From Nocardia sp. SYP-A9097 (GTDB taxonomy: Bacteria > Actinomycetota > Actinomycetes > Mycobacteriales > Mycobacteriaceae), in the NCBI RefSeq assembly GCF_009649815.1, contig NZ_WJIC01000009.1, positions 1-64,000 of the forward strand: DNA of 64,000 nucleotides, read 5' to 3'. Within the stretch, counting starts at the first letter, position 1. Each line of letters starts with the position of its first letter. The notes beneath the pieces were generated by a model. It saw only the letters and a program-made list of their open reading frames with translations, was not told the origin of the DNA and ran no database searches. Shown piece by piece: positions 27,605-36,436 of the stretch. A program made the translations under genes and the position numbers.

Positions 27605-27646
27605 CGAGATCGGGCCGCCGAGCAACTGCTCGGCGGCCCGATCTCG
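27605..27646 (+). terminator. sigA terminator hairpin
   Basis: A perfect 20-bp inverted repeat (27605-27624 with 27627-27646) with a minimal loop begins 9 bp past the sigA stop. No T-run follows, but the stem is exceptionally stable. Confidence 0.8.
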
Positions 27647-27906
27647 TATCCCGCCTCAAACACACCGCTGTCAGTCCTGAATAGCAGGAACTAGAATTCA
27701 GCGTGCGCTCCCCGGCAGTGTCCGTGTGCGCCTCGAAGAGACGCTGCAGGTCCTTACTCTGATTACGGGGCGATCCGAGAACCCACGGACGCGCCCGCTT
27801 CTCACGTTGAAATGGTTCGGCGGCGTTGACAGTTCGGCCGACGCCGGATGGATCCTCGGAGGCTCCCGCTCACCAATCTGGTGGCGGCCTGGAGAGCGTG
27901 GGGGGT

Positions 27907-28047
27907 CTACTTATCAGCCTTGCCGACGGGGTTGCGGCGGCGGATCTTGATACCCAGTTTTTCGGCCTCGCGGCGGCGTTCTTCGCGCTGTTCAGGCGTC
28001 AGCTTCACGCGCTCGACACGCATCGTCTCTTGCGTCAACGCTCCCAT
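27907..28047 (-). CDS. tiny basic protein, 46 residues
   Basis: ATG 28047 has GGAGG 6 nt upstream. The product begins MGALTQETMRVERVKLTPEQ, continues as a charged helix (REERRREAEKLGI) and ends in a basic tail (KIRRRNPVGKADK). The good ribosome binding site and helix-like composition support a real gene. It lies 47 bp downstream of the ADP-ribosyltransferase-like gene on the same strand, so it could be its antidote or partner, although it is very small and basic for an immunity protein. No family recognised. The 300 bp between it and sigA hold only the sigA terminator. Confidence 0.55.
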   Translation of the reverse strand: MGALTQETMRVERVKLTPEQREERRREAEKLGIKIRRRNPVGKADK

Positions 28048-28094
28048 TTCACGCCTCCCTCACGAATCCCTGGATGCGCCACATGCTACGCGCC

Positions 28095-28649
28095 TCATCC
28101 CCAGTCGACACCACTGATGAAGTAGCTGCGCGCGTCGATGAGCAGCACTTCCCGCTCTTCTTTGACGGTGGCGAGATCACCCAGCCGTAGCGCTGGGGTA
28201 CCTGTGGGCACGATCAAGTCCACGATCACTGCGGGACGGTGACGAATCGAGCGCGGCGGGTATGCCAGACCACAAGTCGACATAAACCCTCGGTGTCTGA
28301 TTTCCTCTTCGACAAGCGCGTCCGCGGACCCTTCGTCGAAGATGTCGAAGTCGGCCGCCACGGCTTCGCGGGTCACGCGAACGGGCTCAGGAAGCGGATA
28401 CTTCGCCAGGCCGGACCGGATCAGGTCGATATAACGGGCCACCAGCGGCGACCTTTCGCCGCCATCCCACAGTGCGGCGTTGATCTGCTCGAAGTAGTTA
28501 TATGCGTATGCTCGGATTGCTCCGCTCTCCTCGGAGGTAAGTAGGGAGTGGTCTTGACTCGTTAGCGCTGTGTCAGCCAGTCGTGTCGTCTGAAAAGCGT
28601 CATCCTCGTTATCCGCGTCCACCACATGTGGATTGTCCCGCATCACCAC
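28095..28649 (-). CDS. small ADP-ribosyltransferase-like protein
   Basis: A protein of about 184 residues whose second half resembles the VIP2/C3-type (R-S-E) ADP-ribosyltransferase fold. Seen: a strand with Arg after PLPEP (VRVTREA, near residue 90), an S-T motif in EEIRHRGFMSTCGLAYPP and a C-terminal E-x-E in VKEEREVLLID, with the preceding VDLIVPTGTPALRLGDL as expected of this superfamily. It would transfer ADP-ribose from NAD+ to a protein or nucleic acid. There is no signal peptide. Starts GTG 28649 or ATG 28643; the frame is open about 60 bp further upstream. A tiny gene lies just downstream. Target unknown; the family call is by motif only. Confidence 0.6.
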   Translation of the reverse strand: MVMRDNPHVVDADNEDDAFQTTRLADTALTSQDHSLLTSEESGAIRAYAYNYFEQINAALWDGGERSPLVARYIDLIRSGLAKYPLPEPVRVTREAVAADFDIFDEGSADALVEEEIRHRGFMSTCGLAYPPRSIRHRPAVIVDLIVPTGTPALRLGDLATVKEEREVLLIDARSYFISGVDWG

Positions 28650-28961
28650 TCGCGCTCGTCCCGCTTCGCGCAGCGCAATCAGCCGCGTGGATTCAGTTCA
28701 GCGGCGCTGATCGACGGGGTGGTCTTCAGTTGTCAGTCAAAGATATTGGGCAAGTGCGCGACTACGTGGATTTAGTCGCAACCGAGTAAGGCCCCCTGAG
28801 TTCCAACTCTGGGGGCCTTTCTCGCATCCGGACTCCGGGCGCTGGCGTCAAACCTGGGTATTGCCAACGGAATTCAGCGTCCTGAAGAACTTGGCCTTGC
28901 TGAACTGGTTGACCGTCAACCACTCTCGGAGGCGGTCGAAGTCAAGGTGGGGCGCAGCATA
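28650..28961. other. intergenic stretch with coding-like remnants
   Basis: On the plus strand a frame ends at TAA 28787-28789 with the protein-like tail LSVKDIGQVRDYVDLVATE, directly before a terminator, but its upstream part is not protein-like. On the minus strand, in frame beyond the ferredoxin TAA, 37 codons (28850-28961) read PHLDFDRLREWLTVNQFSKA and on to a TGA at 28848. Neither has a start. Both look like 3' ends of genes lost by deletion. Confidence 0.4.
28788..28819 (+). terminator. intrinsic terminator hairpin
   Basis: aaggccccc (28788-28796) pairs with gggggcctt (28811-28819) around a 14-nt loop and is followed by ttctc. It fits the plus-strand coding remnant that ends at 28789. 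Confidence 0.6.
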
Positions 28962-29297
28962 TTACGGGTGGTACTCGCGCACATAAGCTGTATCCACGCC
29001 GAGTGCGCCGAGTCGGGTTCCGTTGCCGGGGTGGCCGAGGGGGGTTGGGTGGCCGGGTAGGGGGTCGGTGAAGAAGCGGGCGTTTTCGGTGGCGAACTGT
29101 TCTTGGTCTGGGGGGAGGTCGTCTTCGTAGTAGATGGCTTCGACGGGGCAGGCTGGTTCGCAGGCGCCGCAGTCGGTGCATTCGTCGGGTTGGATGTAGG
29201 CCATTCGGTTGCCAATGAAGATGCAGTCGACTGGGCATTCTTCGATGCAGGCTTTGTCCAGGACATCTACGCAGGCGGCGCCTATCACGTATGTCAT
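28962..29297 (-). CDS. fdxA: seven-iron ferredoxin
   Basis: A 111-residue FdxA-type ferredoxin carrying low-potential electrons in the cytoplasm. It has C-x7-C-x3-CP (ACVDVLDKACIEECPVDCIF) and CTDCGACEPACPVEAI, the pattern of a 3Fe-4S plus 4Fe-4S protein. ATG 29297 gives MTYVIG, the usual opening. Divergent from a LysR regulator. Its stop codon TAA is followed in frame by 37 protein-like codons (28848-28961). Confidence 0.93.
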   Translation of the reverse strand: MTYVIGAACVDVLDKACIEECPVDCIFIGNRMAYIQPDECTDCGACEPACPVEAIYYEDDLPPDQEQFATENARFFTDPLPGHPTPLGHPGNGTRLGALGVDTAYVREYHP

Positions 29298-29408
29298 GAT
29301 GCGGTCCTTCGCTGTTTTCGGGCCGCGAGGTGCGGATATGCATGATCCTGGTGGCCGTGCTCGTCGGACGGTAGCGATCGAATGCCGAGTACGTCATAAG
29401 GTGGCCTT

Positions 29409-30338
29409 ATGTTGCTGCCGCCGGGTACGCCTGATTTGGAGGTGCTCGCGCTGCTCGTGTCGGTGGCGGAGTTGGGCAGTCTCGGTGCGGCCGCGCGACG
29501 GCACGGGATCAGTCAGCCTGCCGCGAGCATGCGAATCAGTGGGCTGGAGCGGCGGTTGAATCTGTGGTTGATCGATCGTGGGCGCAGCGGGTCGGTGTTG
29601 ACCGATGCCGGACAGATCGTGGTCGAGCTCGGCCGGCCGGTGCTGGCGGCGGCGCTGGCATTGACCGACGGTATCGCGGCGCTGCACAGTCCGGTGGGGG
29701 CGAGCTTGCGCATCGTGGCCTCGACAACCATTGCCGACCATCGCATTCCGCACTGGCTGACGGCGTTGCGGAAGATCCATCCGGATCTGGCGGTGGTTTT
29801 GGACGTGGCGAACTCCAGTCAGGTCACAGCGGCGGTCCGCGATCGTGAGGCGGGGCTCGGATTCGTCGAAGGACCGCATCCGCCAACGGGATTGGGCAGT
29901 CGAGTGCTGGCTGCCGACGAGCTCGTGGTGGTCGTCGCGCCCACGCATCCGTGGTCTACCCGACGCCGGGCACTGACCACGCGCGAACTCGCCGACACCC
30001 CGCTGCTGTGGCGGGAGAAGGGTTCCGGCACCCGGGAGACGGTGTGGGAGACCCTCGAAATGCATGGCACACCGGCTCGGCCCGCGGCCGAACTCGGTTC
30101 GGCCGCAGCGATTCTCGCTACCGCCCGCAGCGGCACGGCACCGGCTGTGGTCAGCCGCTTGATCGTGGCGCACGAACTACGCGCCGGTACCCTCCGCGAG
30201 GTGCGCCTCGCCGATTCGCTCACATTGACCAGAAAGTTCCGTGCCATCTGGCACCGGCGGACACCTCCCAGCGGTCCCGCAGCGGACCTGGTCGAGCTCG
30301 CCGCCCGCATCGAATCCGCGCGCATGCGCCCGAAATAG
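29409..30338 (+). CDS. LysR-family transcriptional regulator
   Basis: A 309-residue LysR regulator: N-terminal winged helix (LEVLALLVSVAELGSLGAAA, then RRHGISQPAASMRISGLERR) and the C-terminal periplasmic-binding-like effector domain (residues about 95-300, with SLRIVASTTIADHRIPHWL and VVVVAPTHPWS). Starts at ATG 29409, 111 bp from the divergent fdxA start, so the shared region is the likely operator. LysR proteins often control a divergent gene, but fdxA is an unusual target and the true one may have been lost. Effector unknown. Confidence 0.85.
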   Translation: MLLPPGTPDLEVLALLVSVAELGSLGAAARRHGISQPAASMRISGLERRLNLWLIDRGRSGSVLTDAGQIVVELGRPVLAAALALTDGIAALHSPVGASLRIVASTTIADHRIPHWLTALRKIHPDLAVVLDVANSSQVTAAVRDREAGLGFVEGPHPPTGLGSRVLAADELVVVVAPTHPWSTRRRALTTRELADTPLLWREKGSGTRETVWETLEMHGTPARPAAELGSAAAILATARSGTAPAVVSRLIVAHELRAGTLREVRLADSLTLTRKFRAIWHRRTPPSGPAADLVELAARIESARMRPK

Positions 30339-30537
30339 CCCCGCCGACTGCGTGGCGGTGAAGGGTCGGATCGCGACCGAAGGGGCCTTTCGACACCGGA
30401 TGGTGCGCCGAATGCGGTGGGGCGGTGGGGACTTCAGGGGACGTTCTGCCCTTGGTACGGCGGTGCGCGCAGGCCACTCTTGATGGAGGCAGAGGCCGAA
30501 TCCCTGTGGGGATCACACCATTTCGAGAGGGCAAACC

Positions 30538-30876
30538 ATGAAACCGTTGTCGGAATCGCTGATGGATCTCGCGACCAAGGTGAAGCAGTTCGAAGAGTCG
30601 TCGGCTGCGGCGCGGGAGCAGAACCGCGCCAAGTTGCAGGCTCGGCGGGAAGAGCTGGGTGCGACCCTCGAGCATGAGGGGAACGAGTTCGAAACGACCA
30701 CCGCGGAGCTGCGGCAGGCGGCGCAGAGTTGGTGGTCGGATACCAAGGATGCCCTCGAACATCAGATCACGGTGATGCGGGCCGACTTCGACAAATGGCA
30801 AGCCGACATCAAGGCGCAGCGTACGGAGCAGCCCGCAGCGGCGGCCGAGCCCGCCGAGCCGGCGACCAAGGGCTGA
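30538..30876 (+). CDS. hypothetical coiled-coil protein, 112 residues
   Basis: Begins at ATG 30538 with GAGAGG 6 nt upstream. The product is almost entirely helical and highly charged (KVKQFEESSAAAREQNRAKL, then LRQAAQSWWSDTKDALEHQI), with a Pro/Ala/Glu tail (QPAAAAEPAEPATKG). It has no membrane helix or signal. Similar small helical proteins occur in Nocardia, but I recognise no named family. A terminator hairpin lies 38 bp past the stop. Confidence 0.65.
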   Translation: MKPLSESLMDLATKVKQFEESSAAAREQNRAKLQARREELGATLEHEGNEFETTTAELRQAAQSWWSDTKDALEHQITVMRADFDKWQADIKAQRTEQPAAAAEPAEPATKG

Positions 30877-30913
30877 TCACGAGAGCCGAATGCCCCATCG
30901 CAGGAGAACGATT

Positions 30914-30950
30914 CGAAGGCCGCCACCGAGATGCTCGGCGGCGGCCTTCG
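30914..30950 (+). terminator. terminator after the coiled-coil gene
   Basis: cgaaggccgcc (30914-30924) pairs with ggcggccttcg (30940-30950), followed by tttgc. Confidence 0.7.
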
Positions 30951-31117
30951 TTTGCCCCCGCGCACTGGTTCGGAACCCGTTCCCTCACACCGATTCTCAG
31001 CAGCGGTTAATAGGAACGAAACATTCACTTTTCAATTTCCCAATCGGACCATCGGCCGGTACTCTTCGCTCGTCGCAGCTGCGATAGCGAAACTTTTGTT
31101 CTGGCAATGGAGTTCGA

Positions 31118-32035
31118 GTGCTGGAAATAAGCCACTTCAGCTATGGATGGGTCACACCCGTACTGGCATACATAATGTCCGTCACCGGATGTTTGCTCGG
31201 TCTTCGATGCACGGCGCGTGCGCGCACCGGTGAGGGGCGGCGAGGCTGGCTTATCGCGGCGGCCGTCGCGATTGGCGGAACCGGCATCTGGGTTATGCAT
31301 TTCATTGCCATGCTTGGCTTTTCGATTCATGGCGCGACGATCCGATACAACGTGCCGATTACCCTGCTCAGCGCGGCGATCGCCATGCTCGTAGTGTGGG
31401 TCGGACTGTCGATTGTGGCGACCGGGCGCTGGGGTGGCTGGGAGTTGCCCGCCGGTGGCACGGTGACCGGACTCGGTGTGGGCGCCATGCATTACTCGGG
31501 TATGTACGCCATGAAATCCGATGCGATCATTGATTACAATCCAGGTTTGGTAAGCCTTTCCATGGTTATCGCCGTGGTGGCATCGATTGTGGCGCTGTGG
31601 TTCACCTTGAATATCAACGGGATTCTCGCCACTTTCGGTGCGGCGCTCATCATGGGCGTCGCCGTTTGCGGTATGCATTACACCGGTATGGCGTCGATGA
31701 GCGCACATCAGGGCAATCATATGAGCATGCCGCACGGCGCGGGCGCGATGGAATTGCTCGCACCACTGATGATCAGCGTCAGCATGGTGACCATGGTGTT
31801 GCTCATTCACGTCGGTTTGACCGAGGTGGACGAGGCGAGCCGGGTGGCCGAACCGGTGCGACCGGAGCCGGTGCCACACGATCCGTGGTCCCTGCAGGCG
31901 CATCCGGTCGGTGTGCAGTCGAATCCTGTTGCGCCACAGCAGTACACGGAAGCGCACAATCCCGAGCCGTATCAGTACCCGCAGCCGCCGCAGTACGCAC
32001 CGGAGCGCAGCGTCTATCCGCCACGCTTTTCCTGA
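31118..32035 (+). CDS. MHYT-domain membrane sensor protein
   Basis: A 305-residue protein with seven membrane helices and three MHYT-type repeats, seen as IWVMHFIAMLGF, GVGAMHYSGMYAMKSDAI and GVAVCGMHYTGMASM. The conserved Met, His and Tyr residues are thought to bind copper and sense O2, CO or NO. The cytoplasmic tail (residues 245-305) is Pro/Gln/Tyr-rich with no enzymatic domain, so it is a stand-alone sensor rather than a GGDEF/EAL protein. Starts at GTG 31118. No partner gene is adjacent. Confidence 0.9.
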   Translation: MLEISHFSYGWVTPVLAYIMSVTGCLLGLRCTARARTGEGRRGWLIAAAVAIGGTGIWVMHFIAMLGFSIHGATIRYNVPITLLSAAIAMLVVWVGLSIVATGRWGGWELPAGGTVTGLGVGAMHYSGMYAMKSDAIIDYNPGLVSLSMVIAVVASIVALWFTLNINGILATFGAALIMGVAVCGMHYTGMASMSAHQGNHMSMPHGAGAMELLAPLMISVSMVTMVLLIHVGLTEVDEASRVAEPVRPEPVPHDPWSLQAHPVGVQSNPVAPQQYTEAHNPEPYQYPQPPQYAPERSVYPPRFS

Positions 32036-32150
32036 ACTCCTCCGCAATAACCTGAGATTCGCCCCGCCCGCCTGAGAACTTCACGGCGGACTGCTGAGAA
32101 CAGGGACCACCTGGTCGACTTTCCGGCATACGCGCAGCAAACTGTCTGGC

Positions 32151-33066
32151 GTGGCGCATCAAATGGAGTTGATCTTCGTCGTCCTGTTCGCGACGATCCT
32201 GGCCCAACCGCTCGGTAAGGGGCCTGTTCAATGATGTGACGGCCATCGTCATCTATTCGGTGGCCATTCAGGCGGTGGTCACCGGCAAATTCTCGACATG
32301 GGACGCGGCCGGAAAATTCGCCGTCTCGGCACTGGTCGGCGTAGGGGTCGGATTACTGTTCGGCTGGGCGGTCATCGGCGGCGCGGCCGTGGTGATCGGC
32401 GTGGTGGTGGGTTTGCGCCTGATCTGACTGCTGATCACCACCGCCCTGTTCCGGAACTGGTGGCGCGATCGCGAGGCCGACGAGCCGTACACCTGGCGAG
32501 AGACCGTGGTCACCTGGTGGGCGGGTATGCGCGGAGTCGCGACAGTCGCTCTGGCACTTGCCGTTCCATTCACCACAGATGCCGGCGAACCGTTCCCCCG
32601 ACGCACCGAAATCCTGTTCACGGCGTTCGCGGTGGCACTGTTCACCCTCCTGCTACAGGGCCCGACCCTGCCCGCGGTGGTGCGCGCCACCGGAGTGCAC
32701 GTGGACACCGTGCATGAGCGAGCCATGGAGCGCCGCTTGTGGACTCGTGTCCTGGAGGCGGAACTCGCTCGGCTGAAGGAGATCTCGACCACAGAGGCCC
32801 TCCCCGAGGAGGTCTACGAACGCCTCCGCGACGGCTTCGAACGCCGTCTGGCACAGGCGGATCCGGAGGCCGCCGACAGCAATGCCCGCATGAACACCGA
32901 CCGCACCGTGGCCTTCGCCGAACAAATGCGCGCCATCAGCAACGAGGTCCTGGAAGCGGGCCGGGCCGAAGCCCTCGCCGCCCGCCGCGAACCCGGCATC
33001 GCCCCCGACGTCGTGGACCGCGTCATGCGCCGCCTCGACCTGCGCACCAAAGCCGGAGCGCCCTGA
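32151..33066 (+). pseudogene. decayed CPA1 Na+/H+ antiporter gene with internal deletions
   Basis: Fragments of a cation:proton antiporter occur in family order but with gaps. The first is the N-terminus (GTG 32151, MELIFVVLFATILAQPLGK), which jumps by frameshift near 32215-32230 to GLFNDVTAIVIYSVAIQAVV, normally over 100 residues further on. Next comes FAVSALVGVGVGLLFGWAVI, shortened, then an in-frame TGA at 32425. The last is the C-terminal membrane segment (WWAGMRGVATVALALAVPF) and soluble tail to 33066. Total coding length is about 305 codons instead of over 500. The C-terminal frame (from about 32506) is intact but cannot make a transporter. Confidence 0.8.
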
Positions 33067-33130
33067 CGTGCATGTACTGGCGCAGGCCCCTTCTCGACGT
33101 TTACCAGCGTGATTGCATGCACTTCGGGGG

Positions 33131-33934
33131 CTATGCCGATTCGGCCTCCAGAATGAGTGTGTCGGCTGGGCTTAACGAGCCGGAGGTGTCCTTGAGGTCG
33201 ACACCGGAACGGCCCAGACGGCGCGCGCCCTCGATAAGACCGGCGGTGACCTGGGCGGCGCGGGTGTAACCGAGACCCTCGGGTGGGTGGATATTCGAGA
33301 TGCAATTGCGCTCGGAGTCGGCGCGGCCGGGACTCGGGAGATGGGTGAGGTAAATACCGAGACTGTCGGCCACCGACAGGCCCGGGCGTTCGCCGATCAG
33401 GACCAGCAGCGTCGTGACGCCCTGCGCGGAGCCGATGTGGTCGCCGAGGGCTACCCGAGATTGGGTGGCGATAACCGGTGGGGCAAAGGTGAATCGGTCT
33501 CCGAGTGCCTCGAAAAGCGCGGCGAGCATGGGCGCACCATGGTCGGTGAGCGCACGGGGTGAGAGGCCGTCGGCGAGCACCACCCCGATATCCGCGCCGG
33601 TGTGATGCAGAGCTGAAATGCCCTGACCGGCAGGAAGTTCGGACTTCCCGGGAACACGGCCGAGATCGGGGCGGCGCAGGTATTCGGACCGATTACCGGC
33701 ACTGCTGCGAACACGCACCGGATCACCGAGCCCGAGCGCTTTCACCTGCGCCGCAAGGGCGTCCACATCGAGAGGATTGTGTACGGCATCGCGTGCGGCC
33801 GCATGCGCGGCCCGCAACTCCAGAACATCGGCGGTGGGCAGTGCATCACCGGTCCGCCCCAACCCGATGCGAGCCTGGGTGGTGCGGCGTAGTTCGGCCC
33901 AGAATGCCTGGGCAGCAATATCGTTCGTGGTCAT
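33131..33934 (-). CDS. eutC: ethanolamine ammonia-lyase small subunit
   Basis: A 267-residue EutC, the light chain of adenosylcobalamin-dependent ethanolamine ammonia-lyase (ethanolamine to acetaldehyde and ammonia). Typical blocks: ARIGLGRTGDALPTADVLEL, VRSSAGNRSEYLRRPDLGR, ADIGVVLADGLSPRAL and the closing RNCISNIHPPEGLGYTRAA. ATG 33934 lies 10 nt past the eutB stop, an operon. No carboxysome-type eut genes, permease or reactivase is nearby. Confidence 0.93.
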   Translation of the reverse strand: MTTNDIAAQAFWAELRRTTQARIGLGRTGDALPTADVLELRAAHAAARDAVHNPLDVDALAAQVKALGLGDPVRVRSSAGNRSEYLRRPDLGRVPGKSELPAGQGISALHHTGADIGVVLADGLSPRALTDHGAPMLAALFEALGDRFTFAPPVIATQSRVALGDHIGSAQGVTTLLVLIGERPGLSVADSLGIYLTHLPSPGRADSERNCISNIHPPEGLGYTRAAQVTAGLIEGARRLGRSGVDLKDTSGSLSPADTLILEAESA

Positions 33935-33944
33935 ACTTCCCCGA

Positions 33945-35357
33945 TCAAGAGGCGCCGGCGAGGGCACGCAGGGGTGAGGACAGGGGTTCCACGGGCAGGA
34001 TGCGACCGTCCGCGCCCATCATGCCGAGTCGATCCAGCCAGGCGGCGAATTCGGGAGCGGGCGTGAGCCCCAAGACTTTTCGGGCGTAGAGGGCATCGTG
34101 GTAAGCCAGGCTCTGGTAGCCGAGCATGACATCGTCGGCACCGGGGACGGCGATGACGAAGGCGCATCCGGCCGCGCCCAGCAGGGTGAGGAGGGTGTCC
34201 ATATCGTCTTGGTCGGCTTCGGCGTGGTTGGTGTAGCAGACATCCACGCCCATGGGCAGGCCGAGCAACTTGCCGCAGAAGTGGTCTTCGAGCCCGGCGC
34301 GAATGATTTGCTTACCGTCATAGAGGTATTCGGGCCCGATGAACCCGACCACCGTATTGACCAGCAGCGGGTCCAGGTCCCGCGCGACGGCGTAGGCGCG
34401 GGTCTCGAGGGTCTGCTGATCGACCGGTTTGCCGCCGGTGCCCAGGTGCGCACCGGCCGAAAGTGCCGAACCCTGACCGGTTTCCAGGTACATGACATTG
34501 TCACCGACGGTGCCGCGCCGCAGTGAGCGTCCGGCCTCGTCGGCCTCGCGCAGTAGCGAAATATTCACGCCGAAGCCGGAATTGGCGCCTTCGGTGCCCG
34601 CGATGGATTGGAATACCAGATCCACCGGCGCACCGGCCTCGATCAATCCCATGGTGGTGGTGACATGCGAGAGCACACAGGACTGGGTCGGAATATCGAA
34701 CCGCTGCCGCACCTCGTCCAGCAGGTACAGCAGATCGGCGGTGGCCTTGGGCGAGTCGGTGGCCGGATTGATCCCGATGACCGCGTCCCCGCAGCCCAGC
34801 AGCAGCCCGTCCAGCACTGCCGCGGCGATCCCGCGCGGATCATCGGTGGGATGGTTGGGCTGCAAGCGTGTGGCGAGCGTCCCGGGCAGTCCGATGGTGG
34901 TGCGGAATCCGGCCGTCACCTCGGTGGCCTTGGCGACGGCGATGAGATCCTGATTGCGCATGAGCTTGCTGACCGCCGCCACCATCTCCGGTGTCAGCCC
35001 CCGGGATACGGCCGCGAGCGTCACGGCGGCGTCCGGTTCGGCCGCGACGGCGAGCAGCCAGTCCCGCAGTCCGCCCACTGTGAGATGCGAAACCGCCTGG
35101 AACGCAACACGATCGTGGGTATCGAGGATCAACCGCGTGACCTCGTCGGTCTCGTACGGCACCACCGGCTCGTTCAGGAAGACACTCAGCGGCACCTCCG
35201 ACAGCGCCCATTGCGCGGCGGCCCGTTCGGCATCGGATTCGGCAGCGCACCCGGCCAATTCATCGCCGCTGCGTCTGGGAGTGGCCTTGGCGAGCAGTTC
35301 CACCAACCCGTCGAAGGTGTGGTTGGTGCCGCCGATTCGCTGGTGGTACCGGGTCAT
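33945..35357 (-). CDS. eutB: ethanolamine ammonia-lyase large subunit
   Basis: A 470-residue EutB, the catalytic TIM-barrel heavy chain. Seen: TIGLPGTLATRLQPNHPTDD, GDAVIGINPATDS, PTQSCVLSHVTTTM, FQSIAGTEGANSGFGVNISL and MGVDVCYTNHAEADQDDMD, all standard substrate and cobalamin-site blocks. The frame is open to 35435, but ATG 35357 follows GGAGGAGC at proper spacing. Forms an operon with eutC. No cobalamin riboswitch is apparent upstream. It would provide carbon and nitrogen from ethanolamine lipids. Confidence 0.95.
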   Translation of the reverse strand: MTRYHQRIGGTNHTFDGLVELLAKATPRRSGDELAGCAAESDAERAAAQWALSEVPLSVFLNEPVVPYETDEVTRLILDTHDRVAFQAVSHLTVGGLRDWLLAVAAEPDAAVTLAAVSRGLTPEMVAAVSKLMRNQDLIAVAKATEVTAGFRTTIGLPGTLATRLQPNHPTDDPRGIAAAVLDGLLLGCGDAVIGINPATDSPKATADLLYLLDEVRQRFDIPTQSCVLSHVTTTMGLIEAGAPVDLVFQSIAGTEGANSGFGVNISLLREADEAGRSLRRGTVGDNVMYLETGQGSALSAGAHLGTGGKPVDQQTLETRAYAVARDLDPLLVNTVVGFIGPEYLYDGKQIIRAGLEDHFCGKLLGLPMGVDVCYTNHAEADQDDMDTLLTLLGAAGCAFVIAVPGADDVMLGYQSLAYHDALYARKVLGLTPAPEFAAWLDRLGMMGADGRILPVEPLSSPLRALAGAS

Positions 35358-35563
35358 TCGAGCTCCTCCGATGGATGACATTCCCATCCTCCGGATCCAT
35401 GTTGCTGCGGTGTAACCGAATCTTTCCCGCAGCATTAATGCCGGTTACTTCGCATGCGCGAGACACACCGCTGCGAGCGCGTTGACCTCGGGATACCATG
35501 GCAGCAACGCCCCGGTGGGGCATCTGTTCGCACCAGTAGCGCACGCGAGAACGGACCCCGCAC

Positions 35564-36436
35564 ATGAGTTTGCGCACCTACCGGCCGCCCTGGGTCGACT
35601 CCGTCGATATCGGCGATGAGATCCGGATGATGCGCGCGTGGTGGGGTCAACCGCATCGGCTGCGCCGCGCGGCGAGCGCATATCAGCGGCTGCTGGCGGT
35701 GGCCCCGGCCGCTATCGCGTACGCCTTCACCCTGTTCGTCACCTGGTGGACGTTGCGCGGGGCCAGCGATATCGTCGGCCGCCGCCTGATCCTGTCGGCG
35801 TCCACGAATCTGCGGAATATGCAGCGTGATCCGATTCAGGTGCTGCTCGCCTCGGCGTTCTGGACCGATGGCGGTTTCCCCTGGGGCGACATTCTCACTC
35901 TGCTCACCGTGATGGCGCTGGCCGAGCGCTGGCTGGGTTCACTGCGCTGGATTCTGGTGGTGGCCGCCGGGCATATCGGCGCGACTCTGCTCACGGTGAG
36001 CGCGATTTCTCATGCGGTGGCCCGGGATATGATCCCGTTCCGGGTGACGGTGGCCTCGGACGTCGGCCCCAGCTACGGGATTTCGGCCATGCTCGCGGTG
36101 ATGGCCTATCGATTACGCGGCAGGGTCAGGCTGATTTACGCTGTCGGACTGCTGATCTGGTACGGCTTCGCGCTCTGGAGCGGGCCGACTTTCACCGATT
36201 ACGGCCATTTGCTCGCGCTGTTCATCGGTTTCGCCGTCGGCGGCCTGGCGGTGCTGTTCTCGCGGCGTCTGCTGGCATGGCGGAATTCGGCCGCTCGCAC
36301 CGGTCCGACGGCCGAAAGAGCCGCCGTGCCTTCAGATCCCGGCGACGGGGTCGAGTCCGCCGCGGTCCCGCTGGAAGAGCCGGACGGCAGGCTCGACCAC
36401 TCGGGCGGCGATCGGGCCCAGTATGGCCATAATTAG
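35564..36436 (+). CDS. rhomboid-like membrane protein
   Basis: A 290-residue protein with about six membrane helices between residues 45 and 245, and a Pro/Glu-rich cytoplasmic tail. The order resembles rhomboid proteases: a FWTDGGFPWGDILTLLTVMA loop, AERWLGSLRWILVVAAGHIGAT, a Ser in DVGPSYGISAMLAVMAYRL (GxSxG-like position) and a His in TDYGHLLALFIGFAVG. The serine motif G-P-S-Y-G resembles but does not equal G-x-S-G/A. It may be an active protease or a rhomboid pseudoprotease. Its 3' end overlaps the convergent antiporter gene by 105 bp. Confidence 0.7.
   Translation: MSLRTYRPPWVDSVDIGDEIRMMRAWWGQPHRLRRAASAYQRLLAVAPAAIAYAFTLFVTWWTLRGASDIVGRRLILSASTNLRNMQRDPIQVLLASAFWTDGGFPWGDILTLLTVMALAERWLGSLRWILVVAAGHIGATLLTVSAISHAVARDMIPFRVTVASDVGPSYGISAMLAVMAYRLRGRVRLIYAVGLLIWYGFALWSGPTFTDYGHLLALFIGFAVGGLAVLFSRRLLAWRNSAARTGPTAERAAVPSDPGDGVESAAVPLEEPDGRLDHSGGDRAQYGHN

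Noticed and set aside
35358..35563. Cobalamin riboswitch before eutB
   Set aside because: I found no B12-box-like conserved segments in the 200 bp upstream, and the gap is short.
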